Shown here piece by piece: positions 15,288-24,292 of a stretch of 64,000 nt of DNA. The DNA comes from Kitasatospora albolonga. Lineage in GTDB: Bacteria > Actinomycetota > Actinomycetes > Streptomycetales > Streptomycetaceae. The DNA lies in assembly GCA_002082585.1 (NCBI GenBank), contig CP020563.1, positions 6,566,001-6,630,000 on the forward strand, in the 5' to 3' direction. The notes below the pieces were generated by a model. It was not told where the DNA came from. It did no database searches and was given only the letters and a program-made list of their open reading frames with translations. How positions within the stretch are numbered: position 1 is the first letter of the stretch; each line of letters opens with the position of its first letter. Made by a program: the position numbers and the translations under genes.

Positions 15288-16808
15288 ATGCCTGGTGAGG
15301 GGTGGGAGGTGGAGACCATACTCGGACAGGTGTTCCTGACCATCAGTACGACCGGCATCCCTGAACGTCCCGCCACGGACCTCGGTTTCCTGCTGCACAA
15401 GCACCCCGACCGGGCGCAGACGTTCTCCACTTCCCACGGCACCGCGCACGTCTTCTACCCCGAGGCGTCCGCCGAGCGCTGCACGGCCGCACTCCTGCTG
15501 GAGGTGGACCCGGTGGCTCTGGTGCGGCGCGGCAAGGGCAAGGGCCGGGGCGGCGCCCCCGACGCGGCGCTCGCGCAGTACGTCAACGACCGCCCCTACG
15601 CGGCCTCCTCGCTGCTCTCGGTCGCCCTCGCGGCCGTGTTCAAGTCCGCGCTGGGCGGGGTCTGCCGGGCCCTGCCCGAGCGGGCCGGGGCCCCGCTGCC
15701 GCTGCGGATCGAGGTGCCCGCGCTGCCTGCCCGGGGCGGTGCGGAGCTGGTGCGCAAGCTGTTCGCGCCGCTCGGCTGGGAGCGGGTCGAGGTGGCGGCG
15801 GTGGCGCTGGACGAGCGGTTCCCCGAGTGGGGCGACTCCCGCTACGTACGCCTGGAGCTGGCGGGGGAGCTGCGGCTCGCCGACGCCCTGCGCCAGCTCT
15901 ACATCCTGCTGCCGGTGCTCGACGACGCCAAGCACTACTGGGTCGCGCCCGACGAGGTGGACAAGCTGCTGCGGGCCGGTGAGGGCTGGCTGGCCGACCA
16001 CCCCGAGCGCTCCCTCATCACCCGGCGCTACCTCTCCCACCGCTGGGGGCTGACCCGCCAGGCCGACCAGGCCCTGGAGCTCGTCCGGCTCGCGGAGTCG
16101 GACGACCTGGACGTGGAGAGCGTCGACAACGCGGTGGACGAGAGCACCGACACCGAGGAGAAGCCGGTCCCGCTCGCAGAGCACCGGCGCACCGCGATCC
16201 TCGAGGCGCTGCGTACGGCCGGGGCGCACCGGGTGCTCGACCTGGGCTGCGGCCAGGGCCAGTTGGTGCAGGCGCTCCTCAAGGACGTGCGGTTCACCGA
16301 GATCGTCGGCGTCGACGTGTCGATGCGCGCCCTCACCATCGCCTCGCGCCGGCTCAAGCTGGACCGGATGGGGGAGCGGCAGGCGGACCGGGTGACCCTC
16401 CGGCAGGGCTCCCTCACCTACACGGACAAGCGGCTCAAGGGGTACGACGCCGCCGTGCTCAGCGAGGTGATCGAGCACGTCGACCTGGACCGGCTGCCCG
16501 CCCTGGAGTACGCGGTCTTCGGCTCGGCCCGCCCGCGCACGGTGCTCGTGACCACGCCCAACGTGGAGTACAACGTCCGCTGGGAGACCCTCCCGGCCGG
16601 GCATGTGCGCCACGGGGACCACCGCTTCGAGTGGACCAGGGCCGAGTTCCGCCGGTGGGCGGGGAAGGTCGCCGAACGCCACGGCTACACCGTCGCGCAC
16701 CTGCCCGTCGGCCCGGACGACCCCGAGGTCGGCCCGCCCACCCAGCTGGCCGTCTTCACCCTGACCGACACGGAGACCTACAAGAAGAAGGAGGCGAAGG
16801 CCGCATGA
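15288..16808 (+). CDS. hen1: Hen1: RNA 3'-terminal ribose 2'-O-methyltransferase of the bacterial RNA-repair system
   Basis: Bacterial Hen1 methylates the 2'-OH at a broken RNA end so that the repaired junction resists renewed cleavage. The N-terminal half (~20-240) is the Hen1-specific domain that partners Pnkp (RPATDLGFLLHKHPDRAQTF near its start, VLDDAKHYWVAPDEVDKLL near its end). The C-terminal half is the methyltransferase: DLGCGQGQL at ~318 binds SAM, EVIEH at ~393 and HVRHGDHRFEW at ~440-447 supply the metal-binding Glu/His residues of Hen1 enzymes. The ATG at 15288 has GGAGGG eight bases upstream (506 residues). A GTG at 15330 (492 residues) matches the usual family N-terminus and may be the true start. 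Its stop overlaps the Pnkp start. Confidence 0.92.
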   Translation: MPGEGWEVETILGQVFLTISTTGIPERPATDLGFLLHKHPDRAQTFSTSHGTAHVFYPEASAERCTAALLLEVDPVALVRRGKGKGRGGAPDAALAQYVNDRPYAASSLLSVALAAVFKSALGGVCRALPERAGAPLPLRIEVPALPARGGAELVRKLFAPLGWERVEVAAVALDERFPEWGDSRYVRLELAGELRLADALRQLYILLPVLDDAKHYWVAPDEVDKLLRAGEGWLADHPERSLITRRYLSHRWGLTRQADQALELVRLAESDDLDVESVDNAVDESTDTEEKPVPLAEHRRTAILEALRTAGAHRVLDLGCGQGQLVQALLKDVRFTEIVGVDVSMRALTIASRRLKLDRMGERQADRVTLRQGSLTYTDKRLKGYDAAVLSEVIEHVDLDRLPALEYAVFGSARPRTVLVTTPNVEYNVRWETLPAGHVRHGDHRFEWTRAEFRRWAGKVAERHGYTVAHLPVGPDDPEVGPPTQLAVFTLTDTETYKKKEAKAA

Positions 16809-19384
16809 CGAACGACGACAGCACCAGCACCGACACCACCACCGGCACCGCCTCCCGCACCCTGCCCGTGCCCGACCTCTCCCTCGTCGTCCTCATCGGC
16901 GCCAGCGGATCGGGCAAGTCCACCTTCGCCCGCAGGCACTTCAAGCCCACCGAGATCGTCTCCTCGGACTTCTGCCGGGGCCTCGTCGCCGACGACGAGA
17001 ACGACCAGAGCGCCAGCGGCGACGCCTTCGACGTGCTGCACTACATCGCGGGCAAGCGCCTGGCCGCCGGGCGGCTCACCGTCGTCGACGCCACCAGCGT
17101 CCAGTCCGAGAGCCGCAAGCAGCTCGTCCGGCTGGCCCGCGAGCACGACGTGCTGCCCGTCGCCATCGTCCTCGACCTCCCCGAGGAGGTCTGCCTCGCC
17201 CGCAACGCGGCCCGCCCCGACCGCGCGGACATGCCCCGCCATGTCGTCCGGCGCCACCGCAGCGAGCTGCGCCGCTCGCTGCGCGGCCTGGAGCGCGAGG
17301 GCTTCCGCAAGGTGCACATCCTGCGCACCGAGGAGGAGGCCGAGCGCGCCGAAGTCGTCCTGGAGCGCCGCTACAACGACCTGCGCCACCTCACCGGCCC
17401 CTTCGACATCATCGGCGACATCCACGGCTGCCGCTCCGAGCTGGACACCCTGCTCGGCAAGCTCGGTTACGTGGACGGTGCCCACCCCGAAGGGCGTACG
17501 GCCGTCTTCGTCGGTGACCTGGTCGACCGGGGCCCCGACAGCCCCGGTGTGCTGCGCCGCGTCATGTCCATGGTGGCGGCGGGCACCGCCCTCTGCGTCC
17601 CCGGCAACCACGAGAACAAGCTCGGCCGCTATCTCGCGGGCCGCAAGGTCCAGCGGACCCACGGCCTCGCGGAGACCATTGAGCAGCTGGAGCGCGAGGA
17701 CGCCGAGCACCCCGAGTTCCGGCAGCAGGTGCGGGAGTTCATCGACTCCCTGGTCAGCCACTACGTCCTGGACGGCGGCGACCTGGTGGTCTGTCACGCC
17801 GGGCTGCCCGAGAAGTACCACGGCCGCACCTCCGGCCGGGTCCGCTCGCACGCGCTGTACGGGGACACCACCGGCGAGACCGACGAGTTCGGCCTGCCCG
17901 TGCGCTACCCGTGGGCCGAGGAGTACCGGGGCCGCGCCGCCGTCGTCTACGGCCACACCCCTGTGCCCGCCACCTCCTGGATCAACAACACCATCTGCCT
18001 GGACACCGGTGTCGTCTTCGGCGGGAGGATGACCGCGCTGCGCTGGCCGGAGCGCGAACTCGTCGACGTACCGGCCGAGAAGGTCTGGTACGAGCCCACC
18101 CGGCCGCTGACCACCGAGGCGCCCGGGGGCCGGGAGGGCCGTCCGCTGGACCTCGCGGACGTGCAGGGCCGCCGGTTCGTGGAGACCCGGCACATGGGCC
18201 GGATCGCCGTGCGCGAGGAGAACGCGGCCGCCGCGCTCGAAGTGATGAGCCGGTTCGCCGTCGACCCGCAGCTCCTGCCGTACCTCCCGCCCACCATGGC
18301 CCCCACCGCCACCTCCCGCGAGGACGGCTTCCTGGAGCACCCGGCCGAGGCGTTCGCGCAGTACGCGGCGGACGGCGTCGGGCGGGTCGTGTGCGAGGAG
18401 AAGCACATGGGCTCCCGGGCCGTCGCCCTGGTCTGCAAGGACGCGGCCGCCGCCACCGCCCGCTTCGGCACGGACGGTCCGGCCGGTGCCCTCTACACCC
18501 GTACGGGCCGCCCCTTCCTGGACGACCGGGCGATGGCCGAAGGCGTCCTGGACCGGCTCCGTACGGCCGTCACCGCCGCCGGGCTCTGGGAGGAGTGGGA
18601 CACCGACTGGGTGCTGCTCGACGCCGAGCTGATACCGTGGTCGCTCAAGGCCGGTGGACTGCTGCGCTCGCAGTACGCCGCCGTCGGCGCGGCCTCCGGC
18701 GCGGTCTTCCCCTCCGCCCTCGCCGCCCTGGAGACGGCCGCCGCCCGTGGTGTCGACGTCGGCGACCTCTCCGTACGGCAGCAGGGCCGGGCGGCGGACG
18801 CGGCCGCGTTCACCGAGGCGTACCGGCGCTACTGCTGGACCACCGAAGGACTGGACGGGATACGGATCGCCCCGTTCCAGGTCCTCGCCGTCCAGGGCCG
18901 CTCGCTGGCCGCCGTCCCCCACGACGAGCAGCTGGCCTGGCTGGACCGGCTCGCCGAGCACGACCCGACCGGGCTGCTCCAGGTCACCCGCCGGCTCGTC
19001 GTGGACCCCGCCGACGAGGCGTCCGTCCGCGCGGGCACCGACTGGTGGCTGGAGCTGACCGGGCGCGGCGGCGAGGGCATGGTCGTCAAGCCGCTCGGCG
19101 CCCTGGTCCGGGACGCCAAGGGGCGGCTGGTCCAGCCCGGCATCAAGGTGCGCGGCCGGGAGTATCTGCGGATCATCTACGGCCCCGAGTACACCCGCCC
19201 GGAGAACCTGGAGCGGCTGCGCTCCCGCTTCCTCGGCCACAAGCGCTCGCTGGCGCTGCGGGAGTACGCGCTCGGCCTGGAGGCGCTGGACCGGCTGGCG
19301 GAGGGCGAGCCGCTGTGGCGGGTCCACGAGGCGGTCTTCGCCGTCCTGGCCCTGGAGTCGGAGCCGGTCGACCCCCGGCTCTGA
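16805..19384 (+). CDS. pnkp: Pnkp: polynucleotide kinase-phosphatase-ligase of the bacterial RNA-repair system
   Basis: An 859-residue end-healing and sealing enzyme. The kinase domain has the P-loop GASGSGKST (residues 32-40), which phosphorylates the 5'-OH. The central binuclear metallophosphoesterase removes the 2',3'-cyclic phosphate: GDIHGC (~202), VGDLVDRG (~235), PGNHENK (~265), CHAGLP (~328) and GHTP. The C-terminal adenylyltransferase (ligase-like) domain has the Lys nucleophile in EKHMGSR (Lys533), MVVKP (~762) and KVRGREYLRIIYG. All three active sites look intact and the length is normal. The start overlaps the Hen1 stop (ATGA), as expected since Hen1 activates Pnkp ligation. Substrates are likely tRNAs cut by ribotoxins. 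Confidence 0.95.
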   Translation: MTNDDSTSTDTTTGTASRTLPVPDLSLVVLIGASGSGKSTFARRHFKPTEIVSSDFCRGLVADDENDQSASGDAFDVLHYIAGKRLAAGRLTVVDATSVQSESRKQLVRLAREHDVLPVAIVLDLPEEVCLARNAARPDRADMPRHVVRRHRSELRRSLRGLEREGFRKVHILRTEEEAERAEVVLERRYNDLRHLTGPFDIIGDIHGCRSELDTLLGKLGYVDGAHPEGRTAVFVGDLVDRGPDSPGVLRRVMSMVAAGTALCVPGNHENKLGRYLAGRKVQRTHGLAETIEQLEREDAEHPEFRQQVREFIDSLVSHYVLDGGDLVVCHAGLPEKYHGRTSGRVRSHALYGDTTGETDEFGLPVRYPWAEEYRGRAAVVYGHTPVPATSWINNTICLDTGVVFGGRMTALRWPERELVDVPAEKVWYEPTRPLTTEAPGGREGRPLDLADVQGRRFVETRHMGRIAVREENAAAALEVMSRFAVDPQLLPYLPPTMAPTATSREDGFLEHPAEAFAQYAADGVGRVVCEEKHMGSRAVALVCKDAAAATARFGTDGPAGALYTRTGRPFLDDRAMAEGVLDRLRTAVTAAGLWEEWDTDWVLLDAELIPWSLKAGGLLRSQYAAVGAASGAVFPSALAALETAAARGVDVGDLSVRQQGRAADAAAFTEAYRRYCWTTEGLDGIRIAPFQVLAVQGRSLAAVPHDEQLAWLDRLAEHDPTGLLQVTRRLVVDPADEASVRAGTDWWLELTGRGGEGMVVKPLGALVRDAKGRLVQPGIKVRGREYLRIIYGPEYTRPENLERLRSRFLGHKRSLALREYALGLEALDRLAEGEPLWRVHEAVFAVLALESEPVDPRL

Positions 19385-19396
19385 GGCAGCGCTGCC
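19385..19396. repeat. Short perfect palindrome after pnkp
   Basis: GGCAGCGCTGCC immediately follows the pnkp stop codon. It has no loop, so it would form only a weak hairpin; it may be a small terminator remnant or a protein site. Confidence 0.3.
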
Positions 19397-19450
19397 AACC
19401 CATGGGCGGTTCGCGGGGTGAACGGCGCTCCGCCCGGTGAGGATGAGGAC

Positions 19451-20683
19451 ATGGGATTCCACGTCGACTCCGAAGCCGGGCGGCTGCGCCGCGTCATACT
19501 GCACCGCCCCGATCTGGAACTGAAGCGGCTGACCCCCCGCAACAAGGACGCGCTCCTCTTCGACGATGTGCTCTGGGTGCGCCGGGCCCGGCAGGAGCAC
19601 GACGGGTTCGCCGACGTCCTGCGCGACCGGGGCGTGGAGGTGCACCTCTTCGGCGACCTTCTCCAGGAGGCCCTGGACATCCCCGTCGCGCGGCGGCTCG
19701 TCCTCGACCGGGTCTTCGACGAGAAGGAGTACGGGCCGCTCGCCACCGAGCATCTGCGCGCCGCCTTCGAGGAGCTGCCCTCGGCGGAGCTGGCGGAGGC
19801 GCTGGTCGGCGGGATGACCAAGCGGGAGTTCCTGGAGCGGCACAGCGAGCCCACCTCGGTCCGCTTCCATGTGATGGACCTGGACGACTTCCTGCTCGGC
19901 CCGCTGCCCAATCACCTCTTCACCCGGGACACCTCGGCCTGGATCTACGACGGGGTCTCCATCAACGCGATGCGCTGGCCCGCCCGGCAGCGCGAGACCG
20001 TCCACTTCGAGGCGATCTACCGCCACCACCCGCTGTTCACCGGACCGGAGGCGGGGGTCTTCCACCACTGGTCGGAGGGGCAGGACGACTACCCGTCCAC
20101 CATCGAGGGCGGGGACGTCCTGGTCATCGGGCAGGGGGCGGTGCTGATCGGGATGAGCGAGCGCACCACCCCGCAGGCGGTCGAGATGCTGGCGCGCGGC
20201 CTCTTCGACGCCGGTTCGGCGCGCACGATCGTGGCGCTCGACATGCCCAAGACCCGGGCGTTCATGCACCTGGACACGGTGATGACGATGATCGACGGCG
20301 ATACGTTCACCCAGTACGCGGGGCTCGGCATGCTCCGCTCGTACACGATCGAACCGGGCAGCGGCCCCCGGGAGCTCAAGGTCACCGACCATCCGCCCGA
20401 GCACATGCACCGGGCCATCGCCGCCGCCCTCGGCCTCGACGCGATCCGGGTCCTCACCGCCACCCAGGACGTGCACGCGGCCGAGCGCGAGCAGTGGGAC
20501 GACGGCTGCAACGTGCTGGCGGTCGAGCCGGGCGTCGTGGTCGCGTACGAGCGGAACGCGACCACCAACACCTATCTGCGCAAGCAGGGCATCGAGGTCA
20601 TCGAGATCCGGGGCAGCGAGCTGGGCCGGGGGAGGGGCGGACCGCGCTGTATGAGCTGCCCGGTGGTGCGGGACCCTGTGTAG
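19451..20683 (+). CDS. arcA: Arginine deiminase
   Basis: A 410-residue enzyme converting arginine to citrulline and ammonia. Guanidine-modifying family landmarks are [18 protein letters not shown], the [11 protein letters not shown] loop, [11 protein letters not shown] with the active-site His and Asp, and the C-terminal [15 protein letters not shown]. The first Cys of the last motif (residue 400) is the expected nucleophile by comparison with Pseudomonas ArcA. All are intact and the length is standard. It is followed by ornithine carbamoyltransferase, forming steps one and two of the arginine deiminase pathway. GAGGATGAGGAC precedes the ATG. Confidence 0.93.
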   Translation: MGFHVDSEAGRLRRVILHRPDLELKRLTPRNKDALLFDDVLWVRRARQEHDGFADVLRDRGVEVHLFGDLLQEALDIPVARRLVLDRVFDEKEYGPLATEHLRAAFEELPSAELAEALVGGMTKREFLERHSEPTSVRFHVMDLDDFLLGPLPNHLFTRDTSAWIYDGVSINAMRWPARQRETVHFEAIYRHHPLFTGPEAGVFHHWSEGQDDYPSTIEGGDVLVIGQGAVLIGMSERTTPQAVEMLARGLFDAGSARTIVALDMPKTRAFMHLDTVMTMIDGDTFTQYAGLGMLRSYTIEPGSGPRELKVTDHPPEHMHRAIAAALGLDAIRVLTATQDVHAAEREQWDDGCNVLAVEPGVVVAYERNATTNTYLRKQGIEVIEIRGSELGRGRGGPRCMSCPVVRDPV

Positions 20684-20734
20684 TACCAGCACTTTCGGGA
20701 CAGGGGGGGGCGACGGTTTCCGGCCCGAGGGGGC

Positions 20735-20761
20735 TGTATAGGGATGCGGTTATGTGTATAG
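20735..20761 (+). promoter_or_regulatory. Direct repeat TGTATAG, 20 bp apart, upstream of arcB
   Basis: TGTATAG occurs at 20735-20741 and 20755-20761, in phase at two helical turns, about 90-115 bases before the ornithine carbamoyltransferase start. The stretch is unusually AT-rich for this genome. It could be an operator (ArgR-type regulation would make sense) or include a -10 element. I cannot assign it to a known consensus. Confidence 0.35.
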
Positions 20762-20851
20762 ACTTCCATTGCTGATCGCCGCCCCCTCGGCAGATCCGCG
20801 CATCCTGCCGCCCTGCCCCGTCCCACCCCGTCCCACCCTGGAGCAGTCATC

Positions 20852-21856
20852 ATGGCCATCGACCTCACCGGCCGCCCCTTCCTCAAGGAGCTGGACTTCA
20901 CCGCCGAGGAGTTCCTCGGCCTGGTCGCGCTGGCCGGAGAGCTGAAGGCGGCCAAGAAGGCCGGGGCCGAGGTCCAGCGGCTGCGCGGGCGGAACATCGC
21001 GCTGATCTTCGAGAAGACCTCGACCCGTACGCGCTGCGCGTTCGAGGTCGCCGCCGCCGACCAGGGCGCCTCCACCACCTATCTGGACCCCTCCGGCTCC
21101 CAGATGGGCCACAAGGAGTCGGTGAAGGACACCGCCCGGGTGCTCGGCCGGATGTTCGACGGGATCGAGTACCGGGGCGACAGCCAGCAGGTGGTCGAGG
21201 AGCTGGCCGCGTACAGCGGGGTCCCCGTCTTCAACGGGCTCACCGACGACTGGCACCCCACGCAGATGCTCGCCGACGTGCTGACCATGACCGAGCACGG
21301 CGGGCGGCCCGTTGCCGGGACGGCCCTCGCCTACCTCGGCGACGCCCGCTTCAACATGGGCAACTCCTACCTGATCACCGGCGCCCTGCTCGGCCTGGAC
21401 ATCCGGATCGTCGCCCCCGAGATGTACTGGCCGGCCCCCTCCGTCGTGGACCGGGCGAAGAAGCTCGCCGCGGTCAGTGGCGCGCGGGTGACGCTCACCG
21501 ACGACATCGCCGAGGGCGTCCGGGGCGCCGGGTTCGTCGCCACGGACGTCTGGGTCTCGATGGGGGAGCCCAAGGAGGTCTGGGACGAGCGCATCGCCGC
21601 GCTGGCCCCGTACGCCGTGACGATGGACGTGCTGCGGGCCACCGGTAACCCGGACGTGAAGTTCCTGCACTGTCTGCCCGCCTTCCACGACCTCGGCACC
21701 CAGGTCGGCCGGGACGTCCACGCCGCCCACGGCCTCACCGAGCTGGAGGTCACCGACGAGGTCTTCGAGTCGGCGCACTCGGTGGTCTTCGACCAGGCCG
21801 AGAACCGGATGCACACGATCAAGGCCGTGCTGGTGGCGACGCTGGCGGGGGAGTAG
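20852..21856 (+). CDS. arcB: Ornithine carbamoyltransferase (catabolic type)
   Basis: A 334-residue transcarbamylase. The carbamoyl-phosphate site is STRTR (57-61) with the preceding FEKT; HPTQ is at ~133-136, and the ornithine loop has HCLPAFHD (273-280). The length and the N-terminus ([17 protein letters not shown], then LKAAKKAG) resemble catabolic ArcB more than the shorter anabolic ArgF. In this context it would split citrulline into ornithine and carbamoyl phosphate. It has its own 168-base upstream region with a TGTATAG direct repeat, so it may be transcribed separately from arcA. Confidence 0.92.
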   Translation: MAIDLTGRPFLKELDFTAEEFLGLVALAGELKAAKKAGAEVQRLRGRNIALIFEKTSTRTRCAFEVAAADQGASTTYLDPSGSQMGHKESVKDTARVLGRMFDGIEYRGDSQQVVEELAAYSGVPVFNGLTDDWHPTQMLADVLTMTEHGGRPVAGTALAYLGDARFNMGNSYLITGALLGLDIRIVAPEMYWPAPSVVDRAKKLAAVSGARVTLTDDIAEGVRGAGFVATDVWVSMGEPKEVWDERIAALAPYAVTMDVLRATGNPDVKFLHCLPAFHDLGTQVGRDVHAAHGLTELEVTDEVFESAHSVVFDQAENRMHTIKAVLVATLAGE

Positions 21857-22031
21857 CCGCCCCCTCGGGCCGGGGGTCCGTATGGCCATTCGCCCGATTG
21901 GGTGAACATGCGAGGTGGTGGCTACGATGTCGCCTCTGGTGGGGTTCGGGCACGCCCGGACCCCTTTCCCGTGCCGCCCGCGCGCACGGGGCCGTCCCCC
22001 CACTGCACCACCAGAGAAGAGAACGTCCCGC

Positions 22032-23519
22032 ATGAGCACCGGTCTGCCGTCCTCCGGCACCCCGAAGCGCCCCGGCCCCGCCCGGCCCGGTCTGCGCCGC
22101 AAAAGCCCCGAACAGCTCATCGCCGAGTCCGGCGGCGACCTGGAGGGCCACGGCCTGAAGCGGACGATGGGACTCTTCCAGCTCGTCTGCTTCGGCGTCG
22201 GCGCGATCGTCGGCACCGGTATCTTCGTCGGCCTCTCCGACACCGTCGCCGAGGCCGGGCCCGCCGTGGTCATCTCGTTCGTCCTGGCCGCGATCACCTG
22301 TATCTTCACCGCGTTCTCCTTCGCGGAGCTGGGCAGCGCCATCCCGGTCTCCGGGAGCTCGTACTCCTTCGCGTACGCCGCCCTCGGCGAGCGCACCGCG
22401 TTCCTCGTCGGCTGGTGCCTGATGCTGGAGTACGGCGTCTCGGTCTCCGCCGTCGCGGTGGGGTGGAGCCAGTACGTCAACGAGCTGCTGAACAGCCTGA
22501 TCGGCTGGCAGCTGCCCGCCGCCCTGTCCGCCGGGCCCGGTGACGGCGGCGTGATCAACCTCCCGGCGGTCGTCGTGATCGCCATGGCCGCCACCCTGCT
22601 GGTGCGCGGCGTCCGGGAGAGCGCCGGGGCGACCGCCGCCATGGCGGTCCTGAAGATCGGCATCCTGCTGGCGTTCTGCGTGATCGCGTTCACCGCGTTC
22701 CAGGACGACAACCTCGTGCCGTTCGCCGGTCACGGGCTGGGCGGGATCACGGCGGGCGCCTCGCTGGCGTTCTTCTCGTACATCGGCTTCGACGCCATCA
22801 CCACGGCGGGCGAAGAGGTCAAGAACCCCCGCCGGAACATTCCGATCGCCATCCTGATCTGCATCGGCGTCGTCACGCTGCTCTACTGCGCGGTGGCGCT
22901 CTCGGCCATCGGCGCGCTCGGCGCGGACGCCGTGTCCGACAAGCCCGCGGCCCTCTCGCTGGTCGTCAACCAGGTCACCGAATCCTCGGTGGGCGGGGGC
23001 ATCATCGCCTTCGGCGCGGTCGTCGCCATCGCGTCCGTGGTGCTCGCCGTGATGTACGGGCAGACCCGCATCCTGATGTCGATGTCCCGCGACGGGCTGA
23101 TCCCGCGCGTCTTCGAACGCGTCTCGCCCCGGACCCACACCCCGGTCGCCAACACCTGGATCGTGGCCTGCGTCTTCGCCGTACCGGCCGCCTTCGTCTC
23201 GCTGGACGTCGTCGTCAACCTGACGACCATCGGCACGCTCGCCACCATGCTCGCGGTCAACGCGGCCGTCATGGTGCTGCGCCGCCGCAACCCCGAGCTG
23301 GAGCGGTCCTTCCGGGTGCCGCTCTACCCGCTGAGCCCGCTGCTCGGCATCGCGTTCTGCCTGTATCTGATGTACGGGACCGGCTGGACGACCTGGCTCC
23401 AGTTCGCGGTCTTCCTCGCCGCCGGTTCGCTGCTCTACGCCGGTTACGGCCGTAAGCGCTCCCGGCTGGTCAGCTCTCCGGAGACGGACCCGGCTGGGAC
23501 GGTATCGCCGGAAGCGTGA
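22032..23519 (+). CDS. APC-superfamily cationic amino-acid permease
   Basis: A 495-residue membrane protein with about 12 hydrophobic segments and a hydrophilic N-terminal tail of ~45 residues. The first segment carries GVGAIVGTGIFVGL, the substrate-binding glycine-rich break of APC transporters. The later FFSYIGFDAITTAGEEVKNPRRNIP is the hallmark of the cationic amino-acid transporter (CAT) branch. Directly after arcA-arcB it probably imports arginine or exchanges it with ornithine, the role ArcD has elsewhere. The ATG at 22032 has AGAGAAG upstream. The 3' end overlaps the convergent ATPase-domain gene by 50 bases. Confidence 0.88.
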   Translation: MSTGLPSSGTPKRPGPARPGLRRKSPEQLIAESGGDLEGHGLKRTMGLFQLVCFGVGAIVGTGIFVGLSDTVAEAGPAVVISFVLAAITCIFTAFSFAELGSAIPVSGSSYSFAYAALGERTAFLVGWCLMLEYGVSVSAVAVGWSQYVNELLNSLIGWQLPAALSAGPGDGGVINLPAVVVIAMAATLLVRGVRESAGATAAMAVLKIGILLAFCVIAFTAFQDDNLVPFAGHGLGGITAGASLAFFSYIGFDAITTAGEEVKNPRRNIPIAILICIGVVTLLYCAVALSAIGALGADAVSDKPAALSLVVNQVTESSVGGGIIAFGAVVAIASVVLAVMYGQTRILMSMSRDGLIPRVFERVSPRTHTPVANTWIVACVFAVPAAFVSLDVVVNLTTIGTLATMLAVNAAVMVLRRRNPELERSFRVPLYPLSPLLGIAFCLYLMYGTGWTTWLQFAVFLAAGSLLYAGYGRKRSRLVSSPETDPAGTVSPEA

Positions 23520-24078
23520 ACCAGACGGCCTTGCCGTGCTCCGTGGTGCGGTGACCGCAGGCGGAGCTGAGGGTCCGGATCAGCAGCAGACCGCGCCCGT
23601 GCTCCTGCCAGGGGTCCACCTCGAAGCCGGGCTGGGGCCGGGACAGATCGCCGGGCGGAGCCGGGTCGTGGTCGTGCACCTCGACCTGGCAGCCGGTGGG
23701 CAGCAGCTCCACGACCAGCTCGATGGGCTCGCTGCTCACCGTGTGCTCGACCGCGTTGGCCACCAGCTCGGCGGTGAGCAGCTCGGCGGTGTCGCTGTCC
23801 GCCGGGGCGTCGATGTCCGACAGGGCGGTACGGACGAGAGCGCGGGCGATCGGCACGGCTGCCGTGGAGTGCGGCAGGGCGATGCGCCAGGAGGCGGGAA
23901 CAGGTGGGTCGGGCGGCACGGCGGGGTTCCGTTCAGGTGCGGGACTTCCTTGTTGCGGGACTTCTCGACTCATCGGGGTCACTCGACTTGTCATGGGGGT
24001 CACTCGGCCGGTCGTCGAGCTCTCCCGAACCGTCGTCGGGGTCTCTCGGCTCACTCGGCTCTCTCGACTCATCGGCAT
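23470..24078 (-). CDS. ATP-binding protein (RsbW-like HATPase, anti-sigma factor type)
   Basis: The C-terminal ~135 residues are a small GHKL ATPase of the RsbW/SpoIIAB type. The N-box is ELLTAELVANAVEHT and the glycine-rich box is EHGRGLLLIRTL, between HDHDPAPP and the terminal strand AVWFTLPA. Such proteins in Streptomyces usually bind sigma or anti-anti-sigma factors, with kinase activity often uncertain. The N-terminus is a Ser/Arg/Thr repeat region (MSRE, SRVTP, SRETP), probably disordered. The start is uncertain: ATG codons at 24078, 24072 and 23973 are possible and none has a strong ribosome site; the frame is open up to 24294. Confidence 0.7.
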   Translation of the reverse strand: MPMSRESRVSRETPTTVRESSTTGRVTPMTSRVTPMSREVPQQGSPAPERNPAVPPDPPVPASWRIALPHSTAAVPIARALVRTALSDIDAPADSDTAELLTAELVANAVEHTVSSEPIELVVELLPTGCQVEVHDHDPAPPGDLSRPQPGFEVDPWQEHGRGLLLIRTLSSACGHRTTEHGKAVWFTLPAIPSQPGPSPES

Positions 24079-24292
24079 CGCGTATCGAGACTTCCTGGGG
24101 TCAACCTTACGAACCGCACGGCGCTCGCCATAGAGGCGGTCGGCCGGTGCAAACAGGACTTTCGACACAACGGTCTCATGGTCGGCGTATCGCGACCTCG
24201 TGACGACGGTCACGTACGGGTGATAACTTCGGGGGTGGAACGCGACCCGCGCACGGTCGGCAACCCGCCCGAATGCTGAAGGGAACCCCTTC
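24079..24292. promoter_or_regulatory. Divergent promoter region (HATPase gene and enoyl-CoA hydratase)
   Basis: About 210 bases between divergent genes with below-average GC content. GTGATAACTT at about 24219 could be a -10 region for the rightward gene. TTCGACACAA near 24161 loosely resembles the CGACAA elements seen in the other promoter of the aromatic cluster. No firm promoter can be assigned. Confidence 0.3.

Noticed and set aside
16778..20692. Open frame of about 1300 codons on the minus strand opposite pnkp and arcA
   Set aside because: It is a by-product of extreme third-position GC bias in the real genes; the plus-strand proteins have complete catalytic motifs while this frame shows only low-complexity Gly/Arg/Val-rich sequence.
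23470..23519. Frameshift or misassembly where the permease and HATPase genes overlap tail to tail
   Set aside because: Both C-termini are plausible and a 50-base convergent overlap needs no error.
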